From NCBI GenBank assembly GCA_016290835.1, contig JAEEVG010000014.1, forward strand, positions 1 to 46,902: a stretch of 46,902 nucleotides of DNA. Reading direction: 5' to 3'. Numbering within the stretch: position 1 is the first letter of the stretch; each line of letters starts with the position of its first letter. Below are positions 9,055-16,663 of this stretch, in pieces. A model generated the notes under the pieces. That model was not told where the DNA came from, did no database searches, and saw nothing but the letters and a program-made list of their open reading frames with translations. The DNA is from Bacteroidales bacterium (GTDB taxonomy: Bacteria > Bacteroidota > Bacteroidia > Bacteroidales > UBA932). Made by a program: the position numbers and the translations under genes.

Positions 9055-9684
9055 TCAACTCGTTTCCCGGGTGAAGATCTCCTCGAACAGCGCGTGCAGG
9101 CGGGGCCGGTCTGCAATCAGCGAGCGGAGCTGGGCGAGTTTGGCGGCGTTCGGTGATTCGGGGATCCAGAGTTTGAGGTACCCCCCCTCGGCGTATTTTT
9201 CGCCCAGGTGCTGCAGGGTACGCTCCCAGTGTGCGGCACGGTCGAGTTCCGGATAATGGTCCAGGCCATATTGGATGGTGCGCGCTACGATGGTCTCCGG
9301 CTCGATCTGCCGGTCCGCCTCTGCGATGATGCGTCCGAGCAGGCTGCGGGGATCGTGGTCCAGGGAAGCGCGATGGTCTTCGGCCGCCCGGGCGATCTCC
9401 TCGATTTGCTCCGGGGAGAACCAGCGGGGCAGGAAGGGATCCTCCCGGATGATGCGTCCCGAGATGAGGTGATGGGTCCGGCGGTCTTCGCACAGGCCGG
9501 TGTCGTGGAAGGCCGCTGCGGCATAGACCATGTCGGGATCCACGGGGTAGAAAGCGGCGAGCGCCAGGGCGTCCCGGATGACGCGCTCCACGTGCGGCCG
9601 CCGGTGTGCCTTGTCGAAAGCGTCATAGCGGGGGAGAATCTCCGCTTCGACGTAAGCCTGCAGGGTGGGATAATCCTTTTCCAT
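9055..9684 (-). CDS. HD-domain phosphohydrolase
   Basis: This is a small cytoplasmic HD-superfamily protein (209 residues from ATG 9684). The metal ligands are visible in order: His in the RRPHVERV segment, His-Asp in AAFHDTGLCED and Asp in IIAEADRQI. Members of this family hydrolyse phosphate esters of nucleotides or related compounds; the substrate here is not predictable. The start at 9684 is preferred to 9711, which lies in AT-rich promoter-like sequence. The gene is divergent from the TapB-like gene with only 36 bases between the two starts, so both promoters must overlap. It ends 70 bases before the GH51 start. Confidence 0.75.
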   Translation of the reverse strand: MEKDYPTLQAYVEAEILPRYDAFDKAHRRPHVERVIRDALALAAFYPVDPDMVYAAAAFHDTGLCEDRRTHHLISGRIIREDPFLPRWFSPEQIEEIARAAEDHRASLDHDPRSLLGRIIAEADRQIEPETIVARTIQYGLDHYPELDRAAHWERTLQHLGEKYAEGGYLKLWIPESPNAAKLAQLRSLIADRPRLHALFEEIFTRETS

Positions 9685-9720
9685 GGCACGAAAATACGAT
9701 TTTTTTTGCATCTTTACATT

Positions 9721-10395
9721 GTGAAACCCTGCATTCTGCTGAGCCTGCTGTTGCTGCTGAGCCTGCCTGCCCGGGCAGGCGAGCCGTATTTCTGCACCCG
9801 GCCGGGCCGGACGCTTTATTACGAACGCACCGAGGCCGGCAGCGGAAAGCTCCGCCGCACGACCACCTTTGAGATTGACGCAGTGCGCCAGGACCCTTCC
9901 GGCCGCATGGTCGAGTACTTATTCACCCTCCGCCGGCCGGGCGGTGCGGCCTTGTATGGGGGCGCGGCGAAGATGCAGGTGGAGATCGCCCCGGACGGCA
10001 CCGTCCGGATGGACCTGGGAAGTACGCTGATCGCGATGTTGCAGAACCTGCTCCCGCGGGCCGCTTTCCGCTCGACCGGCACCCGGGCCCTGCTGCCCCC
10101 GGAGATGCGTCCCGGCGACCGCCTGCCGGATGCCCGCTGCGTCGTGGAGGGAGCGGGGATGAAATACCGGATCGATGTCACGGAGCGCGAGGTGCTCCGT
10201 CCCGAGCGGCTGGCGACCCCGGCCGGGACCTTCGATTGCGTCGTTGTACGCGAGCACAAGGTCGAGCGCGGTCCCGGACGATACCGCGACACGATCTCGG
10301 ATAGCTGGTACGCCCCGGGCGTGGGTTATGTCCGGCACGATACTTATGACAAGAATCTCCGCCTGGAGACGACGGAAATCCTGAAAAAATATTAA
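9721..10395 (+). CDS. Exported TapB/DUF3108-like protein
   Basis: This 224-residue protein starts at GTG 9721. The start is chosen because it begins a textbook signal peptide (VKPCILLSLLLLLSLPARA|GEP); the open frame upstream is antisense to the HD gene. The mature part is a single beta-rich domain with TLYYERTEAGSGK near the start and a late segment SWYAPGVGYVRHDTYD, both typical of the TapB/DUF3108 family found in Bacteroidota envelopes. The biochemical role of the family is not established. The gene lies 25 bases upstream of the YjbH-like gene and may be co-transcribed with it. Confidence 0.6.
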   Translation: MKPCILLSLLLLLSLPARAGEPYFCTRPGRTLYYERTEAGSGKLRRTTTFEIDAVRQDPSGRMVEYLFTLRRPGGAALYGGAAKMQVEIAPDGTVRMDLGSTLIAMLQNLLPRAAFRSTGTRALLPPEMRPGDRLPDARCVVEGAGMKYRIDVTEREVLRPERLATPAGTFDCVVVREHKVERGPGRYRDTISDSWYAPGVGYVRHDTYDKNLRLETTEILKKY

Positions 10396-10416
10396 ATTTG
10401 TAAGATTGTAAGTTTG
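10393..10416 (+). promoter_or_regulatory. Two candidate -7 boxes before the YjbH-like gene
   Basis: TAAATTTG at 10393-10400 and TAAGTTTG at 10409-10416 both match TAnnTTTG exactly. The first overlaps the stop codon of the TapB-like gene. The second ends only 4 bases before the ATG at 10421. No well-spaced -33 TTG is seen, and the stretch is AT-rich, so either box may be fortuitous. Confidence 0.4.
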
Positions 10417-10420
10417 CGAA

Positions 10421-11629
10421 ATGAAAAAGTGGATCCCGATCCTGTGTGCCACCCTGCTGTCGAGTCTCCCGTCGGCGGCCCAGCTTGTCAGCCACGCAGA
10501 CAGCGTGGCGCAGCGTCTCGCTGCGGCGGGTTTTGCGAACGTCCGTGCCGCCGAGACGCCGGAATTCACGGTCTATACCGTTGAAAACGATTATTACAAA
10601 ATACCGGCGGAAGGCTTCGTCCGCGCCGTCCAGATCATCGAGGGCGCCGGCCTGGACGGGACCCGGCCGGTCAAACTGATCGGTACAAATAGCAAGATTC
10701 CGGAACTGACGATCACCTACGATCCGCAGATCGGCGTGTGGCGGGCCACCAAGCGCCTGGATGCCTCCTGGGATGCCGTCCGGAACAAGGAGCGGCTCAA
10801 TGATTCCTTCCTCAAGACGAACTTGATCCTCTATCCCTCCTTATCTTTGACGAATCTGGTCATCGATCAGGTATACCAGAGTCTTTGGGAAATCAAGCCC
10901 ACGCTGGAGGTGCCGCTGTGGAAGGGAGCCCGGTTCACCTATCAACTGATCATCCCCATTTATACGGACTTCATCGACGCCAGTTATAAAAAAATCCATC
11001 CGGGTTTCATCACGCTGTCCCAGCGCTTCCGGGATCCCTGGCACCTGAACATCCTTGGCAAGGTGACGGTCGGCAATATGTCCAACCGCCGTTACGGAGC
11101 GATGCTCGAAGCTGCCTGGTGGTTCCCCAACGAGCGATTCTGGCTGGATGCCAATGCGGGTGTCGTCTCTCCGGCAATGTTCAACGGGTTCCAGTGGCGT
11201 TACGCTCTGGAGCCGATGTTCATCTTCGGCCTGGCAGGCAATTACTACAACCCTTCCCTCCAGACCCAGTTCATCTTGCGGGCCCAGCGTTTCCTGTATG
11301 GGGATTACGCGCTCAAATATGAGATGATACGGCATTTCCGCCACTGTTCCGTCGGTTTTTATGCCGAGTGGGGGGTGGAGATCTATGACAGGATTTATTA
11401 CACACCGAAACTCAACGGCGGTTTCCGTTTCCAGATTGCACTGCCGCCTTTCCGCATGAAGCGCCACGGCTATATCCCCAAGATTACGACCTCCGGCCAG
11501 ATGGGAATGAACTACAATGCCAACAACGAACAGCGTTTTTACCAGGAACTCCGCACGGAGGCAGACGACAATATTATGAGCAGAAACTACTTAAACCCCT
11601 ATTATATTAATATGGAGTTATCTCGATGA
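10421..11629 (+). CDS. Predicted outer-membrane protein, YjbH/GfcD-like
   Basis: This is a 402-residue exported protein with a signal peptide (MKKWIPILCATLLSSLPSAAQ). The N-terminal part (LAAAGFANVRAAETPEFTVYTVEN, then VQIIEGAGL and IPELTITYD) resembles the periplasmic domain of YjbH-type exopolysaccharide proteins. The rest alternates aromatic and polar residues in amphipathic strands (for example PLWKGARFTYQLIIP and KITTSGQMGMNYN), as in an outer-membrane barrel. It is shorter than Escherichia coli YjbH. No capsule genes lie nearby; the neighbours are other envelope proteins, so a surface role is likely but a polysaccharide role is inference. Confidence 0.5.
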   Translation: MKKWIPILCATLLSSLPSAAQLVSHADSVAQRLAAAGFANVRAAETPEFTVYTVENDYYKIPAEGFVRAVQIIEGAGLDGTRPVKLIGTNSKIPELTITYDPQIGVWRATKRLDASWDAVRNKERLNDSFLKTNLILYPSLSLTNLVIDQVYQSLWEIKPTLEVPLWKGARFTYQLIIPIYTDFIDASYKKIHPGFITLSQRFRDPWHLNILGKVTVGNMSNRRYGAMLEAAWWFPNERFWLDANAGVVSPAMFNGFQWRYALEPMFIFGLAGNYYNPSLQTQFILRAQRFLYGDYALKYEMIRHFRHCSVGFYAEWGVEIYDRIYYTPKLNGGFRFQIALPPFRMKRHGYIPKITTSGQMGMNYNANNEQRFYQELRTEADDNIMSRNYLNPYYINMELSR

Positions 11630-11643
11630 AATTTTCAAAAATA

Positions 11644-11675
11644 TTTGTTTTTTATCTTTTTCTGCAGTACCTTTG
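11644..11675 (+). promoter_or_regulatory. Strong promoter of the DUF3869-ompA unit
   Basis: TACCTTTG at 11668-11675 is a perfect TAnnTTTG box, with TTTG at 11644-11647 exactly 20 bases upstream as -33. This predicts a leader of about 80 bases before the ATG at 11763, AT-rich near the start codon as in highly translated Bacteroidota genes. Confidence 0.75.
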
Positions 11676-11762
11676 TCGGTTGTATAGTATAACTATGTCC
11701 AATTGTGGGCTTGCACTACGAAACAGGAATTAAGTTTAATGTTTAATATTTATTTTAAAGAA

Positions 11763-12656
11763 ATGAAAAAGTTTTTTTCGCTTATCGCGTTAGTTGGTGT
11801 GTTTGCCGCTTGCCAGCCTGAGAAGATCCAGACGGCATTCACTCTCGCCGGCGGTTCCGCGACGATCAATGTCAAGGTTGTTGACATCAACAACCATGGG
11901 GACTATTCCGGCACCTACACCCTTACGTCTACCGCCGGCACCGTTTCCGGCAACACGGTGACCATTTCTGCTGGTGAGAGCACGAAGCTCGCGGGCCAGA
12001 CGGTGACCGTTACCGTCAACGGACCGAAGTTCGTGAAGCCTTACACCTACGATGTGCTCGTCCCCGACGTGCTCCCTGGTGGCCAGGCCGCTATCAACGC
12101 CATCATCGTCGTCGGTGAGGGTGGTGACTACTCTTACGAAATCAAAGAGTCTGATGTTGCTACCGATGAGGAGGTTGAGATGATCAATGTCCACGACTAT
12201 CCTGTCAAGACCATCGACGGTGTGAACTGGTATGTCAACGAGTCCGAGTTCCTCCTGGAAGGCGACGTCGAGTACGATGTGGTCACTGGTTCCTCTTTCC
12301 TCGAGGGTTCCGCCAAGGTCGGCTTCGAGGGTGTCCTTTCCAATCTCAAGGAGATCTATACTGAGCCTACTGTGAAGGTCGTGAATCACCTTCCCATCAC
12401 GGTTTCCGCTTATGCGATCTGGAGGGCTTTCGCTACCTATACTACGACGCTTCGCACCCTCACGGTCACGGCTAAGAACAACAAGACCGGTGAGACGTTC
12501 GAGAAAGTTGTCGAGGCCAAGGTCAGACTGCTCTCTTCCACTCAGGCTGAGTTCGAGGAGAAGGCCAATCCTGACACCCACGGACACTATGTCCACGGCC
12601 AGGGTGAGCCCGGTGGCGCCAACAATGCCGGTGGTGGTATCGTCTATAGCGAGTAA
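11763..12656 (+). CDS. DUF3869-type lipoprotein
   Basis: This is a 297-residue lipoprotein beginning MKKFFSLIALVGVFAAC, with the lipidated Cys after FAA. It consists of beta-sandwich repeats: an Ig-like region (TFTLAGG... TINVKVVDINNHGDYSGTYTL) and later strands. The His/Gly-rich end (HGHYVHGQGEP, then NAGGGIVYSE) is characteristic of Bacteroides DUF3869 proteins. The function is unknown; the pairing with an OmpA protein 43 bases downstream suggests an abundant envelope component. Codons are biased toward GGT, GCT and GTC more than in flanking genes, consistent with high expression. The upstream TTG at 11703 is rejected as the start because it would disrupt the signal peptide. Confidence 0.7.
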   Translation: MKKFFSLIALVGVFAACQPEKIQTAFTLAGGSATINVKVVDINNHGDYSGTYTLTSTAGTVSGNTVTISAGESTKLAGQTVTVTVNGPKFVKPYTYDVLVPDVLPGGQAAINAIIVVGEGGDYSYEIKESDVATDEEVEMINVHDYPVKTIDGVNWYVNESEFLLEGDVEYDVVTGSSFLEGSAKVGFEGVLSNLKEIYTEPTVKVVNHLPITVSAYAIWRAFATYTTTLRTLTVTAKNNKTGETFEKVVEAKVRLLSSTQAEFEEKANPDTHGHYVHGQGEPGGANNAGGGIVYSE

Positions 12657-12699
12657 TCCTCAAGTATTCATTGTCTAACGAAATTAAAAACACAACGAT

Positions 12700-13851
12700 A
12701 TGAAACTGAAAGTTCTCGCCCTGTCTATCGCTCTTGCAGCCGGTATGTTTGCTGCAAACGCCCAGGCTGTCTACAAGGGAAATGACACGTTCATCGGCAT
12801 CGGTGGCGGTATCATCTCCGTCAACAACAAGGGTTTCAACACCCCTTCCTTCTACGGCAATATCATGGTCGGCCGTTATATCACTCCGGTTTGGGGTGTC
12901 CGCGGTGTCATCGGTGGTCCCTTCGAGACCCTCGATGCCGTTCAGGGGAATGCCTTTGATATGACTACCAACAACCCTCGTCCGTACAAGAACCAGCTCT
13001 TCGGTGAGTTCAACCTCGATGGTATGGTCAACTTCTCCAACATCTTCGCTGACGATCTCGCCCGCTTCGATGTCTATGGTTTCATCGGCCCGCAGCTGAA
13101 TGTTTCCAAGGAGAATTCCGTGCTCGTCAACACCGCCACCGCTCAGGATGTGTTCTTTGTCAAGGAAGCCACTGATCCGAAGGTCCGCTTCGGCGCCAGC
13201 GCCGGTCTCGGTCTCGGTTACAACTTCACCAACGCTTTCGAGCTCGCTCTCGAGGGCCGCTATGGCATCACCCCGTCCGTCTTCGGCGACGCCAGCCAGT
13301 TCCGCAAGGCTGAGGGCACCGGCCGCGTGACCCTCAACGCCATCTGGACCATCGGTGGCAAGCATGGCAAGTTCGCCCGTGCCGCCGCTGCCGCTGCCGC
13401 TGCCGGCTACCTCTCCAAGGAGGCTGCTGACGCGCTGGCCCGCGAGTATGCTAACAAGCACCCGAAGATCGTCGAGAAGGTCGTCGAGAAGGAGGTCATC
13501 AAGGAGGTCGAGAAGTACATCAACAACGAGATCCCTGCTTCCACCGCTGTCTTCTTCGATATCAACAAGGCTACCCTCACCCAGAAGGACAAGGCTCGCC
13601 TGCAGGTCTATGCCGAGTCTATGAAGAATGCTGACGCTACCTTCTCCGTGGCCGGCTACGCTGACAAGAAGACCGGTACTGCGAAGATCAACCAGACCCT
13701 CTCCGAGAAGCGTGCCAAGGCTGTCTATGACTACCTCATCAGCCTCGGTATCCCTGCCAGCAAGATGGAGACTTCCGCCCACGGTGGTGTCGATCCTATC
13801 TTCTTCAACAACGATGTGCTGAGCCGCACCGTGATTATCAAAGCGAAATAG
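12700..13851 (+). CDS. OmpA-family outer-membrane protein
   Basis: This 383-residue protein has a signal peptide (MKLKVLALSIALAAGMFAANAQA). An eight-stranded beta-barrel covers about residues 30-215. A linker holds an Ala run followed by a charged VVEKEVIKEVEKY segment likely to be coiled. The C-terminal OmpA peptidoglycan-binding domain covers about 275-383 (AVFFDINKATLT, FSVAGYADKKTG, NQTLSEKRAKAVYDYL). It anchors the outer membrane to the cell wall. It is co-transcribed with the DUF3869 gene and followed by a strong terminator. Codon use points to very high expression. Confidence 0.92.
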   Translation: MKLKVLALSIALAAGMFAANAQAVYKGNDTFIGIGGGIISVNNKGFNTPSFYGNIMVGRYITPVWGVRGVIGGPFETLDAVQGNAFDMTTNNPRPYKNQLFGEFNLDGMVNFSNIFADDLARFDVYGFIGPQLNVSKENSVLVNTATAQDVFFVKEATDPKVRFGASAGLGLGYNFTNAFELALEGRYGITPSVFGDASQFRKAEGTGRVTLNAIWTIGGKHGKFARAAAAAAAAGYLSKEAADALAREYANKHPKIVEKVVEKEVIKEVEKYINNEIPASTAVFFDINKATLTQKDKARLQVYAESMKNADATFSVAGYADKKTGTAKINQTLSEKRAKAVYDYLISLGIPASKMETSAHGGVDPIFFNNDVLSRTVIIKAK

Positions 13852-13881
13852 TTTTCTCTTTAGATAAATATTATTCGTGAG

Positions 13882-13912
13882 GACCCGCAAGCAATTGCGG
13901 GTCTTCTTTTTT
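13882..13912 (+). terminator. Terminator after ompA
   Basis: A 9-bp perfect stem (GACCCGCAA 13882-13890, TTGCGGGTC 13895-13903) with a GCAA tetraloop is followed by a T-rich tract. It ends about 16 bases before the promoter of the next gene. Confidence 0.88.
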
Positions 13913-13927
13913 CTCCCTTTCTTTTCC

Positions 13928-13935
13928 TATCTTTG
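13928..13935 (+). promoter_or_regulatory. -7 promoter box next to the GHMP kinase start
   Basis: TATCTTTG is a perfect TAnnTTTG box ending 4 bases before the ATG at 13940. With the usual distance from box to transcription start, the mRNA would begin within a couple of bases of the start codon. Confidence 0.6.
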
Positions 13936-13939
13936 CGCT

Positions 13940-15112
13940 ATGAAGTGCATCAGCAGGTTTGAATCGATCTATCACCGCTCTCCTCAGGCGGTTGCTTTTT
14001 GTCCCTATCGCGTATGCCCCGTCGGAGCACACGTCGACCACCAGTATGGCAAGGTCAGCGGTTTCGCTATCGACAGAGGCATACACATCGCCTACGACAC
14101 CAAACTCAACGGTATCGTCGAACTGGCCTCCTTGCAGTTTCCGAAACGAGCACAGTGGCACGTCCGGGACGTGTTCGAGACCCGGCGCGGAGACTGGGCG
14201 GATTATCTGCGCGGAGCGACCATCGAACTGGTCCGGCGCTATCCGATCCGGAACGGAATCAGCGGCGTGATCGAAGGCACTTTGCCGATCGGCGGCCTGT
14301 CTTCGTCGGCGGCCGTGACCATCGCCTTCCTGAAGGCGCTCTGCAGGGTCAATGACCTGCATCCCGCCCAGCATGAACTGATCGAGATGGCTTTGATGGC
14401 GGAAATCAATTATGTGGGTGTGTCCGTGGGCAAGTTGGACCAGTGTTGTGAGGTCTATTCGAAAAAGGATCATCTGCTCTATCTCGACACCCTCGATGAT
14501 TCGTTTGAATTGATTCCGGCCGCTCCGGGCGTCAAACCCTGGAAGATCGGTATCTTCTTCTCCGGATTGGAGCGCAATCTCCAGTCCAGCCGTTACAATA
14601 TGCGTGTTGACGAAGTGCGCAGCGCGGCCTATGCCCTGAAAGCCTATGCCGGGATGGAATATGGCAAGTTCCGCGAGACGCATCTCCGCGAGGTGCCCCG
14701 CGAGGTGTATGACCGCTTCAAAGACCGTCTTCCCGAGACCTGGCGGCGGCGGGCAGAGCATTTCTACACGGAGTTCGAGCGGGTAGAACGCGGTGCAGCC
14801 GCCTGGCGCGCCGGGGATATCGAGACCTATGGGCGGATCTCCACGGAGAGCGGGCATTCCTCGATCTACAACTGGGAGACGGGATCGCCTGAACTCAAGT
14901 TGCTCTACGAACTCATCGTCCGCCAGGACGGCGTCTATGGCGGCCGCTTCAGCGGCGCCGGCTTCAAAGGCTGCTGCATGGCCTTGATCGATCCGGCATA
15001 TGAGGACAGCATCGCCTCCGCGGTCCGCCGGGCCTATATAGCTGAATTCCCCGCACTTGCGGATAGATTCCTGTATAGCGGATGCTATTCTTCGAACGGA
15101 CTGAGCCTATGA
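13940..15112 (+). CDS. Galacturonokinase-like GHMP kinase (galactokinase family)
   Basis: This 390-residue cytoplasmic sugar kinase is predicted to phosphorylate the anomeric C1 of a hexose or hexuronic acid. The sugar-binding motif reads CPYRVCPVGAHVDHQYG (residues 21-37). This is close to plant galacturonokinase (which has PYRICPLGAHIDHQGG) rather than the GRVNLIGEHTDY of galactokinase. The ATP loop is LPIGGLSSSAA (115-125), the likely catalytic Asp is D167 in GKLDQ, and the C-terminal motif is GRFSGAGFKGCC. The start at 13940 is fixed by the promoter and by family length. The next gene, a nucleotidyltransferase, overlaps its stop (ATGA), so the two are probably coupled to make a nucleotide sugar. 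Galacturonate as substrate is inferred from motif similarity; galactose or another sugar remains possible. Confidence 0.8.
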   Translation: MKCISRFESIYHRSPQAVAFCPYRVCPVGAHVDHQYGKVSGFAIDRGIHIAYDTKLNGIVELASLQFPKRAQWHVRDVFETRRGDWADYLRGATIELVRRYPIRNGISGVIEGTLPIGGLSSSAAVTIAFLKALCRVNDLHPAQHELIEMALMAEINYVGVSVGKLDQCCEVYSKKDHLLYLDTLDDSFELIPAAPGVKPWKIGIFFSGLERNLQSSRYNMRVDEVRSAAYALKAYAGMEYGKFRETHLREVPREVYDRFKDRLPETWRRRAEHFYTEFERVERGAAAWRAGDIETYGRISTESGHSSIYNWETGSPELKLLYELIVRQDGVYGGRFSGAGFKGCCMALIDPAYEDSIASAVRRAYIAEFPALADRFLYSGCYSSNGLSL

Positions 15113-15840
15113 AATGTCTGATTCTGGCTGCGGGGTATGCCACCCGCCTTTATCCGCTTACGGAGAACTTCCCCAAACCATTACTCAAAGTAGGGGAGAA
15201 GACCATCCTGGACTGGCTGATCGATGATGTCGCGGCTTCCGGGGAGGTGGATGGCTTCGTAGTGATCTCCAATCACAGATTCGCCTCCATGTTCCGCGAA
15301 TGGGCTCCGGAAGGCGTTGTGGTCGTAGACGACGGCACTTCCTCCAACGAGACGCGGCTGGGGGCTGTCCGCGACATTCAATTCGCCATCGGGCAGCTCG
15401 GCCTGGACGAGGACCTGCTGGTGATCGCCGGAGACAATGTGCTGGACTTTAGCCTGGGGGCTTTCCTGCGCTACGCCCGCTCCAAAGGGACTTCCTGTGT
15501 GATGCGCTATTATGAGCCCGACGAAACCCGGCTGCACAAGAGCGGGGTCGTCGAGGTGGATGCGCAGGACCGCATCCTGTCGATGGAGGAGAAACCCGCG
15601 GCTCCGAAGAGCCGCTGGTGCTGTCCGCCCTTCTATTTCTATACGTGCGCGGATGCGCGCCGCGTGGGCGAGGCCATCGCTTCGGGATGCCCCGTGGATG
15701 CACCCGGGTCCCTTGCCGCCTGGCTGGCGGCCCGGACGGCCGTCCACGCGATGGAAATGCCGGGCCACCGCTATGATATCGGCAATCTGGCGAGTTATAA
15801 ACAGGTGAGTGCCACTTACAAAGGAATAACGGAGATTTGA
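15109..15840 (+). CDS. Sugar-1-phosphate nucleotidyltransferase
   Basis: This is a 243-residue enzyme of the NTP_transferase (RmlA/GalU-like) family, transferring NMP to a sugar-1-phosphate. The signature LILAAGYATRLYPLTENFPKP at residues 4-24 contains the G-x-x-T-R-L nucleotide loop and the Lys of FPKP. IAGDNVLDF carries the metal-binding Asp, and EEKPA follows near residue 165. The ATG at 15109 overlaps the kinase stop in an ATGA arrangement, implying translational coupling and a shared pathway: the kinase makes the sugar-1-phosphate and this enzyme activates it. The stop codon lies in the loop of the terminator. Which NTP is used cannot be told. Confidence 0.85.
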   Translation: MKCLILAAGYATRLYPLTENFPKPLLKVGEKTILDWLIDDVAASGEVDGFVVISNHRFASMFREWAPEGVVVVDDGTSSNETRLGAVRDIQFAIGQLGLDEDLLVIAGDNVLDFSLGAFLRYARSKGTSCVMRYYEPDETRLHKSGVVEVDAQDRILSMEEKPAAPKSRWCCPPFYFYTCADARRVGEAIASGCPVDAPGSLAAWLAARTAVHAMEMPGHRYDIGNLASYKQVSATYKGITEI

Positions 15841-15857
15841 CAATCTCCGTTTTTTTA
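15829..15857 (+). terminator. Terminator overlapping the stop codon of the nucleotidyltransferase
   Basis: A 9-bp perfect stem (ACGGAGATT 15829-15837, AATCTCCGT 15842-15850) has the TGA stop in its 4-base loop and a T-run after it. Confidence 0.88.
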
Positions 15858-15866
15858 TTATATTTG
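15837..15866 (+). promoter_or_regulatory. Promoter of the coiled-coil/zapA unit
   Basis: TATATTTG at 15859-15866 is a perfect -7 box. TTG at 15837-15839 is 19 bases upstream and lies within the preceding terminator. Translation starts at 15891. Confidence 0.6.
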
Positions 15867-15890
15867 CATATTGTATAATAGGCATCGACT

Positions 15891-16160
15891 ATGCTCGAGG
15901 AGATCAAGTCCAATATAGCCAAGCTGGTGGCACAATACGAGGCCGAGAGGCAGCGGGCGGACCATCTTGCACAGCGGCTTGCCACGAGCGAAGAAAAATG
16001 CCTGCGGTACAAGGAGCAGATTGCGAATTTGAACCAACAGATAGACAACCTCGAATTGATGCGGGCGTTCCAGGCATCCGGGGATCCCCAGGAGTCGAAA
16101 GAACGCATTGCGAGACTGATCCGGGAGATTGACAAATGCATAAAGCTGCTGGAGAGTTGA
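15891..16160 (+). CDS. Small coiled-coil protein upstream of zapA
   Basis: This 89-residue protein is almost entirely helical with heptad-like spacing (IAKLVAQYEAERQRADHLAQ, then YKEQIANLNQQIDNLELM). It begins right after a promoter and ends one base before zapA. The size, coiled coil and position suggest a cell-division partner of ZapA, comparable to ZapB, but there is no sequence signature to prove it. It is highly charged and lacks a signal peptide or membrane segment, so it is cytoplasmic. Confidence 0.7.
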   Translation: MLEEIKSNIAKLVAQYEAERQRADHLAQRLATSEEKCLRYKEQIANLNQQIDNLELMRAFQASGDPQESKERIARLIREIDKCIKLLES

Positions 16161-16161
16161 T

Positions 16162-16449
16162 ATGGCACAGGACATTACGTTGAAAGTTGCTGGCAAGTCT
16201 TATAGCCTCAGCGCCGCTTCTCCGGAGATGGAGCAGTTGATGCGCCTGGCTGCGCAGGACGTGTCGGCGATGATGACCAAGTTCGATGCCCGCTTCCCCG
16301 ACAGCAGTCCGGAGGACAAGCTGGTGTTCGTGGCCATCCAGGAGGCGGCCGGCAAGCTTTCCGCGCAGAAGAAGATGTCCCGCCTGGTCGAGGAGGTCCA
16401 GACGCTCGAAAGCGATGTGGCCGCCTATCTGGAAGGTATGAAAAAGTAA
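16162..16449 (+). CDS. zapA: Cell division protein ZapA
   Basis: This 95-residue ZapA-family protein binds FtsZ and promotes Z-ring bundling. Its N-terminal globular part (DITLKVAGKSYSL, then SPEMEQLMRLAAQDV) has the normal ZapA pattern, followed by a helical dimerisation tail (KLVFVAIQEAAGKLSAQKK). It sits one base after the coiled-coil gene and immediately before a 6S-like RNA, an order seen in many bacteria. Confidence 0.85.
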   Translation: MAQDITLKVAGKSYSLSAASPEMEQLMRLAAQDVSAMMTKFDARFPDSSPEDKLVFVAIQEAAGKLSAQKKMSRLVEEVQTLESDVAAYLEGMKK

Positions 16450-16605
16450 ATAGCCGTCAGGCCCATCTTCTGAAAACAACAAGTTCTTCGGAACCGGGTC
16501 TACTCGTCCTGAGGAAGGCAGGCCCGCTACGACGGGAAGCCCGGGACAGGACGGAGCCCAAAACATAATCAGAGGCTTTCTGAAAGCTCGGCTGACGGCT
16601 TTTTT
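16450..16605 (+). ncRNA. ssrS: 6S-like RNA downstream of zapA
   Basis: The roughly 150-base region between zapA and rny folds as one long interrupted hairpin. Its closing stem is AGCCGTCAG (16452-16460) with CTGACGGCT (16593-16601), followed by a T tract that can end the transcript. Inner helices include GTTC/GAAC around UUCG, GTCCTG with CAGGAC, and CCCG/CGGG. A 6S RNA immediately after zapA is a widespread arrangement; 6S RNA mimics an open promoter and binds RNA polymerase. The identification rests on position and shape, not on a confirmed model match; a different structured RNA or elaborate terminator is possible. Confidence 0.6.
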
Positions 16606-16663
16606 CTTTTTCTTCAATGCAGTATCTGCTTCTCCCGGCGGATACTTTTTTATTATATATATT

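Noticed and set aside
12523-13890. 455-residue minus-strand frame opposite ompA
   Set aside because: It is the shadow of the OmpA gene created by its strong codon bias; the product is an acidic Val/Asp/Glu repeat-like sequence.
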